Assembly: GCA_019055375.1 (NCBI GenBank)
Contig: JAHQIW010006152.1
Span: 1-64,000 of the forward strand
Reading direction: 5' to 3'
DNA from: Parelaphostrongylus tenuis
Lineage: Eukaryota > Nematoda > Chromadorea > Rhabditida > Metastrongylidae
Length of the DNA stretch: 64,000 nucleotides
Part shown: piece after piece, positions 18,286 through 29,379 of the stretch
How the letters are laid out: each line of letters opens with the position of its first letter
Numbering within the stretch: the stretch's first letter is position 1
Position numbers and translations under genes: made by a program
The notes under the pieces: model-generated
What the model saw: the letters and a program-made list of their open reading frames with translations, nothing else
Database searches by the model: none
What the model was told of the DNA's origin: nothing

Positions 18286-18494
18286 AGGAGCTGCTAGTGT
18301 AAATTTAGGCATGAAGCAATCATGAATTGACATAAGATCACAGGATATACTCGCACTCTTTACCTTCACCATAACTCCAGAACAAATCAAGAATTAGCAA
18401 ATCGTTCTTATAAATAAGGCTCTCGAAATCAAGTTTAAGGAAAAGATGACTGTTCTACAAAGCTTCAAGAGTCAAATGAAAGGATAAAGGAAAA

Positions 18495-18785
18495 GGCTCC
18501 TGGCGTTAATCCCTCTTCCCTGAAGGATACGCCTATGCAATCGATTCATTCAAGCACCCTCGGATGTGACTGAATGCACATCTGGCCTTCACAATGACTA
18601 GCGGTGGTCTACGATGTAACAAATCAATACAGCTATCCTCCCATAGAAATCCGGTACCAATCTACCGACCCTGGAAGGATGGAAGGTTTGGTGAGCCGGG
18701 AGCGCGAGGTTCGGACCATCCACCACATGCGTGCCGTGGGCACCCGTATTTCACTGCGCCATATGCGCCTCAACAGTGGCAAACC
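18495..18785 (-). repeat. tRNA-derived SINE, family A
   Basis: On the minus strand the head reads TGGCGCAGTGAAATACGGG with a box-B-like CGAACCTCGCGC. The body reads AATGACTAG-type spacing then AAGGCCAGATGTGCATTCAG, and a degenerate tail has TTAACGCCAGGAGCC. Short ORFs across it are not genes. Confidence 0.65.
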
Positions 18786-19417
18786 ACCGTAAATTTAGAC
18801 GACGTGAAAAGACTTTACAACGCTAAATAGAAAATCTCGATGTGGTTGGCTCTTTTGTTGATGTCAATCGATTCGAGACGATATTCCACGTATTCTCAGG
18901 GATAGCCGAGCTAAGGACGCGTTCCATGTGGACACGCGCGGGAGAACGTTGAGTCCCAACTCTGCTTCCTTATGGCGTAAATCACTATCCTTTGCGCTAC
19001 CTCCCTATCTACTGGGAAGAGACTTAGTTGCGCTGAACTTAATCTTTTGATGATCCAAAGTCAAACAAAACGAATCACCTGGCAATTTGAGCCCATATAC
19101 TCCATGAAATGTCCTTTACACGGCTTTTGTTCGATGCAGTTTGTCGTGCAAAATGAGTGAAAATACTTGGCCCATCCGAGTACCAAATGCTCGTGATCGA
19201 TTTCAATGTATCCAGAAGGAATGAGGCAAGACTGAAAGCATCTTCAACATCAGTTTCATGATAGATAACTAGCAGATCAAATGCTTAAAACAGTCGCCGG
19301 ATTCAAGGAAAAACTTCACCTAATAAAAGTGAGGAGAACTTCTCCTTTCCTGTTTCGATGAATTATGCCAAGAAAGAAGGAAGATATCAATTTTGTATCT
19401 ATTAACCCTTTCGCGTT

Positions 19418-19682
19418 AGGTCGATAGTTCGATATCGCACTCATGGTTCACTAAGCTATCCAAGCCATCCATCTCTCCGGGGTCGGTAAATGGTATAAGA
19501 CGGTTCTCATACTTGTCTGGGAGGATAAGCAGCACTGACTCGGTACAACGGGAGGCCACCGCGAGTCATTGTAGAGGCCAGATATGCATTCAAATCATCT
19601 CAAACGAAGTTATGTAATGAATACGAATGCATGGCGCATCCCCTGGGATTGATCAACGCCGAGGGCTTTACCCTTTATCCTT
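19418..19682 (+). repeat. SINE family A, 5'-truncated
   Basis: A box-B-like ATAGTTCGATATCGC is followed by the full family body (GTCATTGTAGAGGCCAGATA) and tail (GGGATTGATCAACGCCGAGG). Box A is missing. It abuts a family C element at 19,682. Confidence 0.65.
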
Positions 19683-20143
19683 TAACCCTTTCCCGACTGT
19701 GAGGGTCGTCTTCGACTCTCAACCTTTCACAGGTCTTTTCCGCTGGACAAAGCTTCTTTACTAGCATTTTAGTAGTCATTCGAAAGCTTGAATCTTGACC
19801 ATTCTAACACCTTGCCTGGTTCCGGAAAATGTTCTTAATACGCTGTAGCAGTTAGAATAAAAGTATGTTTCACACTGAGAGTGCATTGTTTACCGGTTGG
19901 GGTCTGTGAATGGCTTTTCGCTAAACTAACACTCATTCGATAGCACAATCTCGTGATTACAAAGTTAGATTGAGTTTTTGAGAGAGTCTTTCCACACTCG
20001 AAGTATGTAGAGAAGATTATGTAGTATCACAATTTTGAAAAAAACCCGACATTTCTTCCCCGAAACAAAGAAAAAAACTCTTATATTAGTTGAAATTGCG
20101 CGCCACGCGCGAGAATCGATCGACGGCTGTCCGGAAAGGGTTG
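19682..20143 (-). repeat. Family C MITE-like element
   Basis: The ends are TTAACCCTTTCCCGACTG and GGCTGTCCGGAAAGGGTT. The end hairpin (GAGGGTC...GACTCTC) lies at the left end here, so the copy is reversed relative to the one at 741-1134. Internal blocks include GCGCGCCACGCGCGAG and TGTAGAGAAGATTATGTAGT. It is about 460 bp. Confidence 0.6.
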
Positions 20144-20404
20144 CAATTAACATTTTGCAAGTTAAATAACTATAATGACAATGAAGAAGAACAATGGTAA
20201 GCTCTAATTCATGAATCTATGAAGTACATGAGAGCATTTCAGATCGTACATAAACGCTCTGAACTACTTCATATTCCGATTTATCCAATTAGACGGGAGC
20301 TGTAATTACAATGAAAGTAAGAAAACACATGTGAATAGAACGCAAATAGATGCAAATGAGATAACTAACATGGCCGAAAATGACTTCTGAATGTCCGACA
20401 CTTT

Positions 20405-22042
20405 GGGGACGGCGTGTACACTATGCTCTGTTCGCGCGTTATGAAGCCTTTCTCGCTGGACAGGGCTTATTCGCTAGACTTTTAGTGGTCGTTCGATAGC
20501 TTGAGAAACGGTGGTTTTGATATTATACTTAATTTCCGGAAAGGCTCTGTAGCAGCGGCGAGGAAACGTTTCAGTTCTGGTGTGGATTTTATGCTTGGCT
20601 CTCATTTGAGCCTGGTTTTTCACCATATTTCTAGGATTGGAAAACGGTGATTCTGACAACAGGCTAACTTTTCTCAAAAGCCCTTCACAGTGAATTGCGT
20701 AGAAATGAGAAGAACACGTCCCTATTTAGAGTAATTAGCCCGTGGCTTGAACGTCATAGCGGGTCTATTTATTGTAAGAAAAATTTGAATTTTAGGGCTA
20801 TTTCCTTGCCACAAGAAGATAGAATACACCGAGGAGACTCTAGACAGGCATTTCCAATCAAAGAAACGTCTGTGTCTTCTAAAAGCCGCAACCAAGAACA
20901 CTACGACTAGTTGTAGAGGAACGTTTGTTCTGTAACCATAAGGGTTTTTCATACATTAAAATCATGGCGGCTCTTGCCCATTATAAGGCGACAAATGAAA
21001 TTCGATCCCATTCGCTGGACAAGATTTTTTCATAGCGGTGTTAATAATCATTCGAAAACGTAAATCTCTGGCTAGAGCCGTGCGTGGTCGGTTTTCCAAA
21101 ATACCCTTTTATAACGCTGTAAAAGTCAAAATAAAACTGTTTCACATCGGCTGTGCAATTCAACCATTACTTCGCTGGAAGCAAGAAAAGCACATGAACG
21201 TGTAGAGAAAATGTTGTAGTATCAGATTCATACGTTTGATCGGGAGTTTTGTTCAAAGCGGAGAAGCGATTCCCAATTGATTAACAAACATCGCACTTTT
21301 ACAAGGGAAAATCGATCGATCATTGCGGCGACCCTCGTGGCTACCTCACCCGGCGACCCGTGAATTTGCCAAAGAACCATGATCGCGTGTATGGATCAAT
21401 CTATTTTTCCTGCTACACTGTAGAGAACGGTCCTTTCAGAAATATGCATAGCGTTGGAATCAGAAACGATTACGCTATGGAATGATTACTAATTGTCCAA
21501 AGAGAGAGCTCTGTCCGGCGTGATGTAAAACACAAATGTCTTCTTTCTCCTACAGCGCTATCAAAAAAAGCTTCTCCGAAAACAAATATTTTTGAGTTCT
21601 TCGAGATTTCTGCTATCGAAAGAGTACTTCCGCTTTGAAGAGGGAGTCCTATCCAGCGAAATATAAGCGAGAAAAAAAAATACGAGTGGTTGTGTGAAAC
21701 ATAATTTTGTTTTGAATTTTACAGCGTTATAAGAAGGTGTCATGAAAGAACGGCCACGTACGGCTCTGACCAGAGATTTAAGCTTTCGATTAAGTACTAG
21801 CTCTCTTATGAAAAAATCTTGTCCTGCGAATGAGGCTGAATATTCATTTGCTTCCCTTATGATGGACAAGTACCTCATGGGAAAGTGCATAGAAAAACAT
21901 GGGGTATCAAGATAATATGGAAAACCTTGGCATTCTTTCAAACCGGAGTAAAAAAAAACCCTACTTAGATAAAGAAAATCGCGCGCCGCTTGCGAATCGC
22001 GCTACCTGCAGTGATCGACCGCCGTCCCCAAAGGGTTAACAT
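20405..22042 (-). repeat. Cluster of family C elements
   Basis: Family ends and internal blocks (GTCATTCGATAGC, CTCGCTGGACAAG, TGTAGAGAAAATGTTGTAGT, GCGCGCCGC) recur several times. The cluster starts at TTTGGGGACGGCGTG and ends at GCCGTCCCCAAAGGGTTAAC. At least three partial copies are nested or chained. No gene is supported within the cluster; the 126-codon minus ORF at 21,561-21,941 is made of repeat sequence. Confidence 0.5.
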
Positions 22043-22154
22043 ATCTCTTGAGCTACAAAATTAAAATTATTAGTGTCGGCAAAGAATCTGTGGTAAAATC
22101 TCGTCTATTACTTGTAAATCAAAAAGTTATTGCTGCACTGAAACAAATGGCAAT

Positions 22155-22562
22155 ATTAACCCTCCAACGGAGCATGGGCCATTTTCGTACCACGATTCTC
22201 TAAAGGCCTTTTTGGCCGGATAAAGCTACTTCATTGAACGATAGCTTGAAAAACGGCGCTTCTAACGGTAGGCTCGCTTTCCCGAAAGGCCTTTCCACTC
22301 GTCGTAAAAACGAAAGGAAAATTACGTTTCGCATTAGATGTAGTTAGCTCATCGTCTAGAGTTTTTCTTCACATATAAGCGTTCTATCCGCATAATAAAT
22401 ATAACAGGGTATATAGGAAACCATGGAATATCAAGATAATATGAAAATCTTATTTTTTTTTTTGGAACGGGGTAGAAAAAATCGCCAATGGTTACACAAA
22501 ATCACGCGCGTATCCGATTTGCGCTACCCCCAGCGATCGACTGCCGTCCCCAAAGGGTTAAG
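22155..22562 (-). repeat. Family C element, tandem copy a
   Basis: The copy is bounded by TTAACCCTCCAACGGAGC and GACTGCCGTCCCCAAAGGGTTA and is about 408 bp. It shares long blocks with the next copy, including GGCCTTTCC-type and GCATAATAAATATAACAGG segments and AACATGGAATATCAAG variants. Confidence 0.55.
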
Positions 22563-22698
22563 ATATCTCAGAAGTTTGTCCAAATCAATATCTAATTCTG
22601 TCAGTGATGAATACACTTCTCATAGAATCCCATCTACGACTTGTAGATCAATAATTTATTGCAGCACAGAAATAAGTGGATAGAAATGGGCCAGGTAT

Positions 22699-23083
22699 AG
22701 CCCTCTGGGGACGACATGGCCCGTACTATGATTCTCTAAGGCTGATTCGGCGACTGAAGCTAGACTATCAAAGTTCTGGTAGTCATTCGATAGCCTGAAA
22801 AACGGCGAATCTAACGGTGGGTTTGCTTTCCCAATAAGTCTTTCTACTGCGCTATAGGAACGAAGATAAGATTACGTTTCGTAATGGGAGTAGTTACCCC
22901 GTTCCTTGAGGTTTTTCCTCACCTATAGGCGTTCTAAACCACGACAAATATTGCAGGTCATAGAGAAAAACATGCACCATTGCAAAATAATAGAAACTGG
23001 AAATTTTCTTGGGAAAAATATCCTAACGAATCAGGAAAGTCGCGCGCCGCGCAGCGAGTTCTCCTGCGGTCTTCAAAGGGTTG
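22699..23083 (-). repeat. Family C element, tandem copy b
   Basis: The copy is bounded by AGCCCTCTGGGGACGACATG and GCGGTCTTCAAAGGGTTG. The internal order and spacing equal the preceding copy in the same orientation, and both end with a GCGCGCCGCGCAGCGAG-type tract next to the AAAGGGTT end. Confidence 0.55.
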
Positions 23084-23696
23084 AGAGGTCGCTTCTACTC
23101 TACAACTGATTAAGGGAAACTAAAGGAATTATCACTGGATCATTACCTTCAAAACCTTGAGAAGCGGCTCGCCAGTCAGACGATGGTAGATCAAATGCCT
23201 CCATAGGTCTTGTAGGAAGACCACCTGAATTCAAGCTGAGAACTTTCTGACTCAAAGAAAACCAGAAAGAAAATCGTGGGAGGAGTGAAAATATCTTGGA
23301 ACTTACCAACTTCTCCACATCTTCCAGGGATAATCCGACATCTCTGGAGAGCGCTAGATTCTCAGAATTTCGAAGGTTTTCACTGGAACTGGTGGAAGGA
23401 AGATGGACAAGGACCTTTCGAGCGATCTGTAGATGATCAGATGATAATGGAGTGGCACCGTCACTGGGGAATCACTCGGCAGAAATGACTCTACCTTTTC
23501 AAAAGACTCGTCGTCGAGTTGAGACAGACCTTCCGGGAAAGTGGGTAAGCTTGGCAGCAGCATGGATTCGAACCCGTCACTTGCAACGTATAGAACATAA
23601 AAATTTGGACGTTTCGCGCTCCAGTGAGAAAATCTGACCCATGGACAATGTGCATAACATCTTGGACGATAGTCCCTGAGGTCCTTTCAGGGGGGG

Positions 23697-24035
23697 GGGG
23701 GGAGGGGGCAGCGCAGTGGGTAGTAGTGCTGGGCGTCACGGAGCGGGATCGTAAACGATGCAGGGGTTCGATCCTCCACCCCGATCCTTTGCAGTCAATT
23801 GACAAGAGCCTCGGGCCGTAACTTTGCTTAACTATTTTAAGGACTACGAAGGGAATCGTGTCGACCAATATTCTACGACATCCACAAAGAAGACGAGGTC
23901 TTCAAGCACTAACCGAAGCAGCATATGAGATGTTCGGAAGCCCTTGTGGGGAACGAATGTGAGGAGGCGAATCGCGAACTGTAGGAAGAGTTGGGATCCG
24001 CCCGATGAATGGTGACGAGGTTGAGATAGATCGGT
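23697..24035 (+). repeat. tRNA-derived SINE, family B, preceded by a G13 run
   Basis: The head reads GGGGGCAGCGCAGTGGGTAG with box-B-like GGGGTTCGATCCTCC. The body reads CGACCAATATTCTACGACAT, CACAAAGAAGACGAGGTC and GAGGAGGCGAATCGCG, and it ends in GATGAATGGTGACGAGG. A run of 13 G at 23,690-23,702 marks the 5' end. Overlapping ORFs on both strands are repeat-derived. Confidence 0.65.
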
Positions 24036-24059
24036 TATAAGAAAACAAAATCCCAATTT

Positions 24060-24995
24060 AAAGACTTGGTTTGCGCTTTCTTTAGTCGACGAGCTCATTT
24101 TGGATCTAGACATTTGAAAATTTTCCGGGTTCTTTCTGATAAGGAAGTAACGAATGGGAAACCGATCTCATTCCCTGGAGGGGAAATTTTCATAGAAATG
24201 TTAGAAGCCATTTGGAATCTAAGACTTGAGGCTACAGCCCCATGTCGCACCAATTTTTCAAAACACTTTTTCATAACGCCATAATATCCACACAAAACTA
24301 TGTCCTCGGCGCGCGTATTTCTCGTGGGATAGAGCTCTTTCTTTCGACTATTAGTGATCATTCGATAGCGTAATATTTTCTGATTCCAACGGTGTGCTTA
24401 TATCCTAAAAATGAAGCTTCTCTGCGAAGCGGCAGGCAAAATAAGTTGAATCCAATGTGCGATAATGGACGATCTAAAGCCAATTCACGTCGCGGTGGGT
24501 GTGCTGGTCACGTGACTGCCGACCCCAATACTTCACTGTGCGTTCGTAGGACCGTTCAAAAGTCGTCATAGCCAGCGCACACGTGAATCGCGCAGGACTC
24601 CGTTGCGCCTACGTGGGAATTCGATTTATTATCAGCTGCGTTGCAGCTTTACGTGCTGCTTTTCAGAGAAACGGTGTTTTCAGGATATCAGCGTTGGAAT
24701 CGAATTCGATTATGCTATTGAATGATTACTATTAGTTCAAAGAAAGAGCTCTGTCCTGCGAGAAATATGCATGTCTGAAGCGAAGAAATCTCCTCCTATA
24801 GCAACGTCAAAGAAGTCTTTCGAAAACCGGCGACGTGGAGCTGTAGTCTCAAGTCTCAGCTTTCGAACGAGTACTAACACTCCTATGAAGATTTCCTCTC
24901 TAGCGAATGGAATCGGTTTTTTCATTTGTCTTCTCCTAATCAGAAAGAACCATATTCCGTTTACGTAAGAATGTTTAGAAACTTCCCGAGGTCGG
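24060..24995. repeat. Family C repeat fragments
   Basis: Blocks such as CATTCGATAGCGTAATATTTTC, GATTCCAACGGTGTGCTTA and TTCCCTGGAGGGGAAATTTTC occur in both orientations at about 24,060-24,420 and 24,660-24,990. Between them (24,430-24,640) is unassigned sequence. No gene is supported. Confidence 0.4.
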
Positions 24996-25004
24996 TACAT
25001 TGAA

Positions 25005-25050
25005 GCCATGTGTACGTTTCGGTGGTGTCTCCGGCTTCATCAGTAACCCA
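25005..25050 (-). ncRNA. Hammerhead-like relic with perfect CTGATGA core
   Basis: The minus strand reads CTGATGAAGCCGGAGACACC then ACCGAAACGTAC. Both core strands (CUGAUGA and GAAAC) are exact, but stem II has two mismatched positions. No neighbouring Penelope ORF is visible. Confidence 0.45.
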
Positions 25051-25059
25051 CGACCTACA

Positions 25060-27090
25060 CTAGACCCTACTTTACGGCAGGTATTGGGAAGCGTTATTTA
25101 TGGTGACAGCGCATGATATTGTGTTATCATCATCTATAGAAGTTCATGGATTACGGCCGGTAGTGACTATATAGAAATCTTATCGACTATTTAGGTGGCG
25201 CGAGGGTCACTGGTGAAGCGGGGACACCATCAAAACGTACTTATGGGTGTGACGTACCAACCTCGAAAAGACTTTAAACATTCCCACAAACTATGCCAAA
25301 TATTTGAAGCGAGATATGAAAACAGTCGATGAAATGAAATTTTCGTTTCATTTTACGCGTGCGGGTGGGTCAGTGGTTAAAGATGCCCCGCGCTACACGC
25401 ATGCTTCAATAGAGAAATAGTGTTATTAGCTGTCAAACAGTATCCTGTCAACCGAAGTGCTTTGCCTTTTATCCCAGCCACATTTCAACCCTGTCGATGT
25501 TATTGGCAACCACTCGCCATCGGAAACGGTCTGAGGAGCACAAATCACCATTGAATGAAATTGCAGTCAAAATCGAAGTATCGTTGAAAGAAAGGCAAAG
25601 AGTCTCGGGTGGTCGGAGATGACACGTGAGTCTCCGAAGAAGATAGTCACGGGTTTGGAATCCACGTGAGGCTTTGGGTTCTTCTATTCTCAGCAGTCTT
25701 TCTCAGCAGTTACTCTGAAATGCTTTCTGGGTTGCAATAAGCGCAACGGATGGAGATGATGGGCAGATTTGTGAAAAAAGTAGTGAGAAGCTTGTTTCAA
25801 TTCACAGAAAAAGGCGATGGGTCTGATGAGCAGCTAGGAACTCTCTAGGAGAATCGCCCCAGGTGATGGCAGATGATCTCACTCATAAAAATCCGAAAAA
25901 CTTTGTCAACAACGAGTGCAAAGAAACGAATCAAATCAGGGAATGTTGTAATAACAAATGCGTCAAGTTTGAGGAAGCCTTTAGCACCAAAATTTTCAGT
26001 AACGTCTAGTTTCCTTGGGAAGATAATGCCGGTGATGTTCCATAACACATTGGTACTGATTTACAGCACACACTTTAAGATCGCAGTATTCAAGAGATTC
26101 ATGATGAGAAATGATTAAGGGGAAGCACGATGTAAAGAAAATGTTTCTGGCAAGAAAACACTGAAGTGCACAGTGTACTATGAAGCACTGAAAGATAAAA
26201 GTCACTTGGGCCTGCTCTACATGTGTAATTAATCACTTTTTTGAAAGTGCCGGAAACTATTAGTGGAGGAAGCCTCAAAAGTCACCCACGATGTCATTTA
26301 GGTCCCAAGTTTGTTAATACACTGTGTGGATCTATTAGCAATTGGTAATTACACCATCATTTTATCGCATGTACATAAGCATCAGTGATAAAAATGTACC
26401 TTATAGCAAACCTTCCAAGGGAGCTTTGCTATTTTTCTGGAAATACATGACAATTTAGGCAACGCAGATGGTCCACGACCTTAGACAGCAAATGGCAACG
26501 CGAAGGATCGAGGACTTTAGACAAAAATGGTCCAGCGGGTAATCTTTTGTCACGGGAAAGTGGTGAGGGTGGTACATTTGGTGCATCGGTTACAAGCTTT
26601 TGCTACATACTTCTACTCATATCGTTCGGTTCAGCATCATCTATGAAAAAGCTTGTTCTTTCACAATGAAGAAAACGCAGCACTTTGGCAATTACTCATT
26701 ACGGATACTGGAAAAGGTAGAGAAGTGCCCAGTGTTCATGAAGATCTATATGAAGGATGTGCACTACTAGACCGGTAGTCTAAATGCTGAAATGTTGAAG
26801 ACTACGTCACAGTGAATCACGAGAGAGTGAGTCATAGTAACAGAACCTAGTAGATGTCAAATGAAATTCTGGCTGATGTTGCCGCTCGCGTCGAAAGGTC
26901 CAACAACATTGTTTTTTTTAGCTGGTAAACAAATTTGGCGGCGGTTGTTCATTGGTGGAAAATGGCTCGAATAACGTTCCATAAAAGGAGAAAAGGTGAA
27001 CCCTTCGGAGTAGTCCATTCACTGACGGATGTAACACACATTTGACCATCACAAATTGGTTGAATGAATGAAAAAAGCTCCAACGCTCTG
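25060..27090. other. No supported gene; unassigned DNA
   Basis: Apart from a tRNA-like 5' half near 25,362-25,410 (GTGGGTCAGTGGTTAAAGAT), I see no repeat family, domain or splice pattern. Short open frames at 25,845-26,205 overlap on opposite strands and show no recognisable motif. Confidence 0.4.
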
Positions 27091-27092
27091 GG

Positions 27093-27357
27093 GCTTTGGT
27101 CAATCCCTAAGGAATGCACAAGGCGCTCGTGTTCAATTTTCACCACCGTATGAGGTGATTAAATGCATAACTAGACCTTACAAGAGCTCGTGGTGACCTG
27201 CCGATATATCTAACTTAGTGCTGCTATTCACAAGCACTTGTGGTACCACTTTACCAATCCTTTAGGGATGGGACTTATGGCGAGCCATAAGCGCGAGATG
27301 AACCAGCGATCTTGTTTGCGAGCAGAGCACCTCTAGCCACTACACCACATGCGCTCC
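27093..27357 (-). repeat. tRNA-derived SINE, family A
   Basis: On the minus strand: head GGAGCGCATGTGGTGTAGTG then GCTAGAGGTGCTCTGC, box-B-like GCTGGTTCATCTCGC, body TTGTAAGGTCTAGTTATGCA and the tail region AGGGATTGACC. It is the last dense repeat before the repeat-poor interval. Confidence 0.7.
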
Positions 27358-27359
27358 TT

Positions 27360-29250
27360 ATTGAATGGATATCTGGCCTATATAATGATTTGCAGTAGTA
27401 TACCCATCCATCAAGACTATTATCCTCTCAGCTAAATTGATATCAATTTGCCAACTTCGCCGGAATAGCAAAATTTCTAGAGTCTGGTTAGCTAAGCAAA
27501 AACCGTGTACTTATCACAGGGGGCCTCTGATCACTGCGCTATGAGTTATCAATATCCATATCAAGTAAAGTGCACTTGTCTCCAACGGTGACTGAAGCTG
27601 CTAAATTACGTCGTTGATGTATTTTTTAGTGCAGACAGCGTTCACCGCCTACCTTTACGAACTTCATGGGAGAATGATTCAGTATAACAGTCCTCAATAT
27701 CATGAAAACGCGACACTTTGCTGTAAAAACATCAAATGTTGTTCCTATAATGTCACGCCAGTCGCATACTTGCAATCAACCAACCATGTATGGTCGCCAA
27801 GCATGCAGTTCTTCCCCGTTGGCTTTCTACAACGCTCTCTTTACCCCGTCAATTCTTCACTGGTGGTTCTAATGTTGTCTTGAGTCTAAGCTTCTTGCCT
27901 ACGCATCTAACACTAAGCATATGGCGTTTAATATCTAGCTGGATGGACTTTTAGCCGAATTAAAAAACTATGTCTGAGCGACAATTGAACGACATCCACC
28001 AATTGCCGTGTGTCATTACCGTTTGCATAATGTCGACACAATGCTCTCTACTCAACTCGAACACAACGCAATCTTTCGTCACCGCTTCGCATTGTAATAG
28101 TCCGCTAGAACAGTGATGAATGAGAATGTCCGAGTTACTCAGGCGTCAACCATTCTCGCCACAAAAATCGACTCTACCTAATTAAACTCCAATCTCGTTG
28201 AGCTTTGATGGCGCTTTCAAACGCAGGAAAAAGATACGGTAGAAAACATACCCTGAACACTGATAAGAGCGGCCTGTGCTGGAAAACAGTAGCTGATTAT
28301 AATTTTAGTGAATTTTAGCGATTTTATTAATTTAGTAGTTTTTAAAAATTTTTATTCCCATCTCTTCCCCTTAGTATTTTCGATTTTAGTAACAATATCT
28401 TGCTTGCATAGCTTCGAATAAGCACCATGTGGTGTTGAAAATTTTTATTGGTAACGATTTTGAAGGTATGAATTGAAACGATAATGACGAGGGGAAAAAT
28501 TTGAAAGAGAAGTTGAGTTATTGGTACTTTTGTTGCTATTCGATGTTCAAATTTGAAAAATCTTGTTTTTCGTCCCTTTATGCAAGAAATAAAGCACTCA
28601 TATCCATGAAATTTAGAGCACTTGTTATAACACATATCTGAGAACCATAACGAAGGCCAATGCTTCATATGCTTCAAAAAATCACTTAATCTTTTTGTGA
28701 GCATGCTCAACTTTGTTGATAGAGTTCAGCAAGCTACCTGGAGTCTCACCAAAGTGACAAAAACTAACGACATACGAGAAGTGTGATGCTGTTCGTGTCA
28801 CTCGGGCAAGCGGAACTCATTAGACATCTCAATCGCAACAGAGGTGAATGGAGATTTTACTGCGGCTGAGTGCTCGAGTTTTTAGACTTTCTCGGGAATT
28901 CAAGCGATGACAATGATAGTTATATGACACCAGCATTTTACTATGTGGGTTCTCAGAAAAGTAGATTGATTGGTGGACATTGACAAAATCTTACCATACT
29001 GTCAATCGCTCACTTTCGAAGATTAATATCTCTGAAATGTTTACCCACGAAATACTACGATTGGAAAGAAATGTCTGGGCCACTTTGTTAAGCATAAGAT
29101 AACTCCCATGCGCATTACGAAAAGATTGCAGTTTCTTATATAAATTTTCCTACTGAAGGCCTAGATTTTTTTGTCTTTATTTTCACTTTATTACAAGCCT
29201 CCGCCATGTCTAGCACTTTTTGAAGGGTCATCGATTTTATTCGTCCAGTG
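27360..29250. other. No supported gene
   Basis: The longest frames (89 codons at 27,614 and 122 codons at 28,342 on the minus strand) have AT-driven composition, no recognised motif and no splice framework. I see no repeats of the families found elsewhere in the window. Confidence 0.4.
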
Positions 29251-29269
29251 AAGTTGAATAAGTGTGTCA

Positions 29270-29378
29270 AGAGTTCTTTGATTCGAAGCCCAGGAAATGG
29301 TGCTTCGACCATATCCGAAACTTGGCGGACCGATGGCAGGAAGTAGTAGAAAACGATGGCCTTTATTTTGAAAAATAG
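29270..29378 (+). pseudogene. Mariner transposase C-terminal fragment
   Basis: The frame reads FDSKPRKWCFDHIRN then LADRWQEVVENDGLYFEK and a TAG stop. This is the typical C-terminal end of a mariner transposase (W-x-x-V/C-I/V-x-x-x-G-x-Y-F). Upstream sequence is out of frame and the catalytic domain is not visible. It differs from the irritans-like copies at 10-14.7 kb, so a second mariner lineage is likely. Confidence 0.7.
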
Positions 29379-29379
29379 T

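Noticed and set aside
21561..21941. 126-codon minus ORF
   Set aside because: It lies wholly in family C repeat sequence whose other copies do not keep the frame.
23550..23620. tRNA-like TGGATTCGAACCC segment
   Set aside because: Only a T-arm-like piece is present; no acceptor, D or anticodon stem could be folded.
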